Shown here piece after piece: positions 60,858-64,000 of a stretch of DNA of 64,000 nucleotides. The translations under genes were made by a program, and so were the position numbers. Where the stretch lies: positions 1-64,000 of the forward strand of contig JABCZM010000007.1 of the NCBI GenBank assembly GCA_013289705.1. The letters are read 5' to 3'. The DNA comes from Candidatus Saccharimonadota bacterium. GTDB lineage: Bacteria; Patescibacteriota; Saccharimonadia; Saccharimonadales; UBA4665. Numbering within the stretch: position 1 is the stretch's first letter; the number at the start of each line of letters is the position of its first letter. Below the pieces are notes generated by a model. That model saw nothing but the letters and a program-made list of their open reading frames with translations. It was not told the DNA's origin and searched no databases.

Positions 60858-61407
60858 AGAATTGCTGTTTGCACTGTGGTTCTTCTTGCCAGCTGGTGTG
60901 GCAAATATGGCACCAATTCTAGTGGCTGCCGTCCCGTCGCTCAAAAAATACGATGCGCCCATCGACTGCAATCGGACCTTTCGCGGCAAGCGAATCCTTG
61001 GTGATCATAAAACCTGGCGCGGTTTAGTGAGCGGTATGATTGCTGCGACCATTGTGCTCGGTATCCAGCAACTGGCAGTGAGTCACATCCACGCTGTTCA
61101 TGTGCTGACCAGCCAGGTCAACTATGCGCATCTGCCAACGCTTATTCTTGGTCCGCTCTTTGGGCTTGGTGCGCTTGGCGGCGATGCCATCGAGAGCTTC
61201 TTTAAGCGTCAAAGAGGTGTTGCGCCCGGTCGCGGCTGGTTCCCATTCGACCAAACCGACTACATCATTGGTGGTGCCGTCGCCACAATGCCATTCGTGA
61301 CGCTGAGCTTGCCGCAATACGGCCTGTTGCTACTGCTCTGGCTTTTGGTGCATATTGTTGTTAGCTACATTGGTTACAAACTACACCTCAAAGAACGTCC
61401 GATATAG
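60850..61407 (+). CDS. CDP-archaeol synthase (CarS)-like membrane protein
   Basis: 185 residues, four to five membrane helices, with GDAIESFFKRQRGVAPGRGWFPFDQTDYIIGG, the signature of the CDP-alcohol (CarS/CdsA-like) family, and an FRGKRILGDHKTWRG segment. CarS in archaea activates archaetidic acid; in bacteria a CTP-dependent lipid activation is inferred. No partner transferases are nearby. Confidence 0.85.
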   Translation: MLKELLFALWFFLPAGVANMAPILVAAVPSLKKYDAPIDCNRTFRGKRILGDHKTWRGLVSGMIAATIVLGIQQLAVSHIHAVHVLTSQVNYAHLPTLILGPLFGLGALGGDAIESFFKRQRGVAPGRGWFPFDQTDYIIGGAVATMPFVTLSLPQYGLLLLLWLLVHIVVSYIGYKLHLKERPI

Positions 61408-61431
61408 GCATCTTGATCATCTTTATTAAAT

Positions 61432-62223
61432 TTACCTCTGAATTTCTAAGGGCGTAGCTGTCGCCCACATAGCATCAAACAGCTGTTGCATCATGGCTTT
61501 GAGCCCAGGATGGTGAATCTCCAAGGCTAATTGCTGCTCTTTGCTGTAGTCCACGAGCGTCACAACGTCATTGTATATGTACGTCTCAAAGTTAATCCGC
61601 AGCACTTCGGGGTCAATATGGCGCAAAAACGCTCTTTTTGGTTCAAACGGTTCAAGCTCCTCAGCCGTTACGCTTGTTGCATTGGTGAGGTCATAGCTAA
61701 TGAGCTCTTGCTCCATGCATCGTTCGCGGCAACGGCGGGCAAATGCTTTATCAAGATGTTGGCTCAAATGTGCCACCTCAAACACGCGGAACTCTTTATC
61801 GGCCTTAGTTAGATTCCAGTTTACTTGCTTTAGCCCGGCCAACCCGTAGTAGTGCTGTGTAGTCGCCTTTGGGCCGCTGGCACCGGCCAATTGTTGCATT
61901 AGCTCTGTCATTGAGCCAAGGTTACGCTTTACGGCTGCCGTCTCTGCTTCACGGTTGGCAATTAACGCCTCTAGGTTTTCCAGTGACAACGTGCGAAACA
62001 ACGTGCCATAGCTCAGTTGCTCGGCACTTACCAAGCCCTTGGCCTGGAGCTCTTCCAGATGCCGATATACTTGTGTGCGACTAATATTTGTCGCCTTAGC
62101 AAGCTGCAGGGCAGACGATGGCCCCAACTTCGTAAGTTCCAGATAGGCCAGTGTAGCCTCAGGCTCAATCCCCAAGACTTGTAAATATTTCTGGACAACT
62201 TTGAGCTGCTCTGTGGATACCAT
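61432..62223 (-). CDS. TrmB-type helix-turn-helix transcription regulator
   Basis: About 263 residues. A TrmB-like winged helix (LELTKLGPSSALQLAKATNISRTQVYRHLEELQAKGLVSAEQL, about residues 25-65) precedes a ligand/dimer region. I use ATG 62223 (MVSTEQL), 7 bases after a TATGCT box at 62236-62231; longer starts at 62235, 62229 or 62262 are possible. A 22-base motif occurs upstream and inside the N-terminus. It is divergent from the 62322 operon, which it likely controls. Confidence 0.82.
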   Translation of the reverse strand: MVSTEQLKVVQKYLQVLGIEPEATLAYLELTKLGPSSALQLAKATNISRTQVYRHLEELQAKGLVSAEQLSYGTLFRTLSLENLEALIANREAETAAVKRNLGSMTELMQQLAGASGPKATTQHYYGLAGLKQVNWNLTKADKEFRVFEVAHLSQHLDKAFARRCRERCMEQELISYDLTNATSVTAEELEPFEPKRAFLRHIDPEVLRINFETYIYNDVVTLVDYSKEQQLALEIHHPGLKAMMQQLFDAMWATATPLEIQR

Positions 62224-62263
62224 GTGCATAAGCATAACACACTTGTCCGTATTTCTGGACAAC
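62178..62263. promoter_or_regulatory. Two copies of a 22-base operator-like repeat
   Basis: CTTGTAAATATTTCTGGACAAC (62178-62199) and CTTGTCCGTATTTCTGGACA (62242-62261, continuing AC to 62263) differ at only three positions and start 64 bases apart. The upstream copy is a near-palindrome (TTGTCC with GGACAA). One lies in the regulator coding start, the other overlaps its promoter, so autoregulation is likely. Confidence 0.65.
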
Positions 62264-62321
62264 CTTTTTACTTTTCTATCTTTGGCTGTAATAATTGAGC
62301 TGTCATTTAAGGAGTTATTTT

Positions 62322-62678
62322 GTGAAGCGTGCCAAATCAGGCTTATTTTTGGCCGATAATGATCAATGTGTCCACACTACCCTCAGCCTCTTGTTTGAAG
62401 ACAAGTATCCAGTAGTTGCATCGGCCACAACATATGCTTTAGCCATGAAAGTTGTTCCTAAATTGACAGAACTTGGTGTTTGGGCAGCCCTCATTGATTA
62501 CGATGTCGGCGGATATCGTTCCAGTTACGGACCGGAAATTCTGGCGGCCGTTCAAGAAGCTCACCCACATATTAAAACCATCGGTATTTCTGTCGATATT
62601 CCGCTAGTTGGCGCCGATGTGCCGTTTGGTGTTTATGACATCGAGCATGTAATGGACAATCTATGGGAGCAACAGTAA
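62322..62678 (+). CDS. Receiver-like protein with incomplete active site
   Basis: About 118 residues: LFLADNDQCVHTTLSLLFEDKY, AALIDYDVGGYRS and TIGISVDIPL follow the receiver fold, but the usual Lys on the fifth strand and part of the acidic pair are absent. I use GTG 62322, 7-8 bases after TAAGGAG; a TTG at 62295 is less likely. It is the first gene of an operon divergent from the TrmB-type regulator. Confidence 0.65.
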   Translation: MKRAKSGLFLADNDQCVHTTLSLLFEDKYPVVASATTYALAMKVVPKLTELGVWAALIDYDVGGYRSSYGPEILAAVQEAHPHIKTIGISVDIPLVGADVPFGVYDIEHVMDNLWEQQ

Positions 62679-63367
62679 TGACGATGAACGTAGCGGAAAG
62701 ATTTTGCTGGCAGACCATTGATGTAAATTCGTTGCTCGAGGTCCATAAACCGGGTTGGCGAGAAGATACACTTCGGGTTGCTACAGCGTATGCAATGCGT
62801 GAGGTGCTAAAACCGCCGCACTCGACGACCAGAGAAGCGGCGAGTGAGGTCCCGATATGGAGGGTTCCCGGAGCGGTAGTAGAAAGAGAACTACCATGGC
62901 TGATTTCATTATACGAAAACGAGCTGAGAGAGCTTGGAGAACACTGCACTGGCCAAAAACTAACGGTAGGTAGCGATCTGCGTCATCGTATGAACATCAA
63001 TGTGCAACGTCGCTACAACGATCATGCTGAGCTGGGACGATTTGACGGCCATCTTGATACAAACCCTGTGGAGTGTTTGGTGTATGCAACGGATCAACAA
63101 AAAGGTAGCGGTGGGGCACTGAGGGTTGCGAACAACAGGGGTGCAAGGGATATTGCGGAAATTGATGCTGATTATTCGGCGATATACCCGGTTGTTGGTC
63201 ATGCAGTTTACTTTGACGGTAGACACAACCCACATTACGTAGATCCACTCGTTGACCCAGTCGACTTACGTGCGGCAATCGCGGCTAATTACTATACCGC
63301 TGAATGCACTGAGGCTATGCGTCCGCTCTCACTTGATGATTATCTAAGCGGTCAAAAGGTCAATTAG
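62678..63367 (+). CDS. 2-oxoglutarate/Fe(II) oxygenase-like protein
   Basis: About 229 residues. HLD in GRFDGHLDTNPVECLVYATD and a downstream His in GRHNPHYVDP give an H-x-D...H iron site, with the double-stranded beta-helix pattern SGGALRVANN. It could hydroxylate a protein or small molecule. ATG 62678 overlaps the previous stop by one base; ATG 62663 and 62684 are alternatives. Confidence 0.6.
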   Translation: MTMNVAERFCWQTIDVNSLLEVHKPGWREDTLRVATAYAMREVLKPPHSTTREAASEVPIWRVPGAVVERELPWLISLYENELRELGEHCTGQKLTVGSDLRHRMNINVQRRYNDHAELGRFDGHLDTNPVECLVYATDQQKGSGGALRVANNRGARDIAEIDADYSAIYPVVGHAVYFDGRHNPHYVDPLVDPVDLRAAIAANYYTAECTEAMRPLSLDDYLSGQKVN

Positions 63368-63376
63368 AGGAGTATT

Positions 63377-63775
63377 ATGGCACAGGCAACAATAACGTAT
63401 TATCAACTCCTGGATTTATCGACAAGGAGAGACTTCGCTGAACGAGTATTTTACGCTGTTGGTAAGGCTCTGTACGGAAAAGACGAGAAAGATATGCTCG
63501 TAGCTGATGTTACCGTACGAACATTGCAGCTCGATAACACTGCAAGCAAATCCTCTGCCAGAGTTGAATTACATATAGAGGTGGCCTCAGGCGAATGGCC
63601 CAAGGACGAGCAGGGCAATGACTTGAGCCGCGAGAAAACCGAAATAAAAATGAAGCAATTGGCTCACCACGTATGTGCTGATTTGGTGGTGCATCAGCCT
63701 ACAGTCAGAGGGTTGAACGTGTGGTGTACACAATACCCTGCAACCGGTTGGGCGACGAATGTTGAAGAGTACTAG
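63377..63775 (+). CDS. Unknown protein, 132 residues
   Basis: I do not recognise it. GAGGAG precedes the ATG and it follows the oxygenase-like gene by 9 bases, so it is in the same operon. The composition suggests a small soluble alpha/beta protein (YYQLLDLSTRRDFAERVFYAVGKALYG). Confidence 0.7.
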   Translation: MAQATITYYQLLDLSTRRDFAERVFYAVGKALYGKDEKDMLVADVTVRTLQLDNTASKSSARVELHIEVASGEWPKDEQGNDLSREKTEIKMKQLAHHVCADLVVHQPTVRGLNVWCTQYPATGWATNVEEY

Positions 63776-63787
63776 GCTAGGAAAGAA

Positions 63788-64000
63788 ATGATTATTCGAG
63801 ACATTTTATCGTTGGCTGCCGGACTTCTTGTCTTTTGGGCGTTTATACCGTACGGCCGAGATATTTTGCGCGGCAAAGTGTCCCCGGCTCGTTCGGCGCG
63901 GTTGATGTTTGCGGTGCTGATGATCGTGGCTATTTTGCAGCAGCATTCGCTGGGGGCTGGGCTGACCTTGGCCGTGAGCCTTGGTGAGGCTGCTGGTTCG
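63788..64000 (+). CDS. Membrane protein, partial (runs off the window)
   Basis: 71 residues visible: MIIRDILSLAAGLLVFWAFIPYGRDILRGKVSPARSARLM and a second helix. Its start resembles the membrane protein at 51677 (LAVIAGLISIIATLPYIRDTLKGKTHP), so the two are probably paralogs. AGGAAAG precedes the ATG. The 3' end is beyond the window. Confidence 0.7.
   Translation, partial: MIIRDILSLAAGLLVFWAFIPYGRDILRGKVSPARSARLMFAVLMIVAILQQHSLGAGLTLAVSLGEAAGS

Noticed and set aside
1-64000. tRNA or rRNA genes
   Set aside because: No T-arm-like GGTTCGANTCC with paired acceptor, and no rRNA sequence, was noticed on either strand; a tRNAscan run would settle it.

Overview
The window reads as a contiguous piece of a bacterial chromosome of roughly balanced base composition. 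The set of short single-domain proteins, a short EF-Ts, SecA without a C-terminal zinc motif, an FtsE-FtsX-CHAP hydrolase row and many lineage-specific unknowns suggest a Patescibacteria (CPR) genome, most likely Saccharibacteria (TM7). That assignment is inference from gene content and order. The standard code is used. I saw no rRNA, tRNA, CRISPR array, insertion sequence or prophage.

Layout. 0.2-6.2 kb holds rpsB-tsf, an unknown gene, frr, uppS, rseP and a CPBP protease. 6.3-15.7 kb is an amino-acid and tRNA-charging block: a diverged ProB-family kinase divergent from a short proS, then greA, a small membrane protein, aspartate kinase, a lysS fused to a DUF2000-like domain, lysA and a zincin. 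15.8-25.3 kb is mixed housekeeping and accessory: two membrane proteins, an FMN reductase, DUF427, HAD, an RNA uracil methyltransferase, a PD-(D/E)XK nuclease, a VapBC-type module, serS, hpf and a DUF2236 protein. 25.3-39.4 kb holds secA, an M16 protease, prfB, a second VapBC-type module, ftsE-ftsX, a coiled-coil CHAP hydrolase, an S41 protease, pyrG and a lone receiver. 39.5-42.2 kb holds a large unknown protein and an FHA-domain protein under near-twin promoters. 42.2-56.5 kb holds rpmA, a Trm11-like methyltransferase, a flippase-like protein, xseAB, a degenerate two-component pair, recO, glyS, def and small enzymes. 56.6-64 kb holds a VOC protein, NYN, hpt, a helicase-HRDC protein, PHP, a CarS-like protein, and a TrmB-type regulator divergent from an operon with a pseudo-receiver and a 2OG-oxygenase-like protein.

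The strongest regulatory observation is a set of three ribosome-mediated transcription attenuators at 7.9-10.6 kb. Each has a good promoter, an 18-codon leader peptide beginning 9-10 bases after the -10 box (so probably translated from a leaderless mRNA), amino-acid control codons near the end, a UAG stop in or next to the 5' arm of an antiterminator, and a competing hairpin plus T-run before the gene. Two are divergent and proline-rich, in front of the ProB-like kinase and proS. The third precedes aspartate kinase-lysS and carries Lys codons at the matching position (and also Ile/Val/Thr codons).

A broader pattern supports this. More than twenty genes have a -10-like hexamer ending 6-10 bases before the start codon and no Shine-Dalgarno sequence, whereas genes inside operons usually have AGGAG-like sites. 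Leaderless initiation therefore looks like the default for first genes here. All RNA folds and promoters were identified by eye; no energies, searches or alignments were run.
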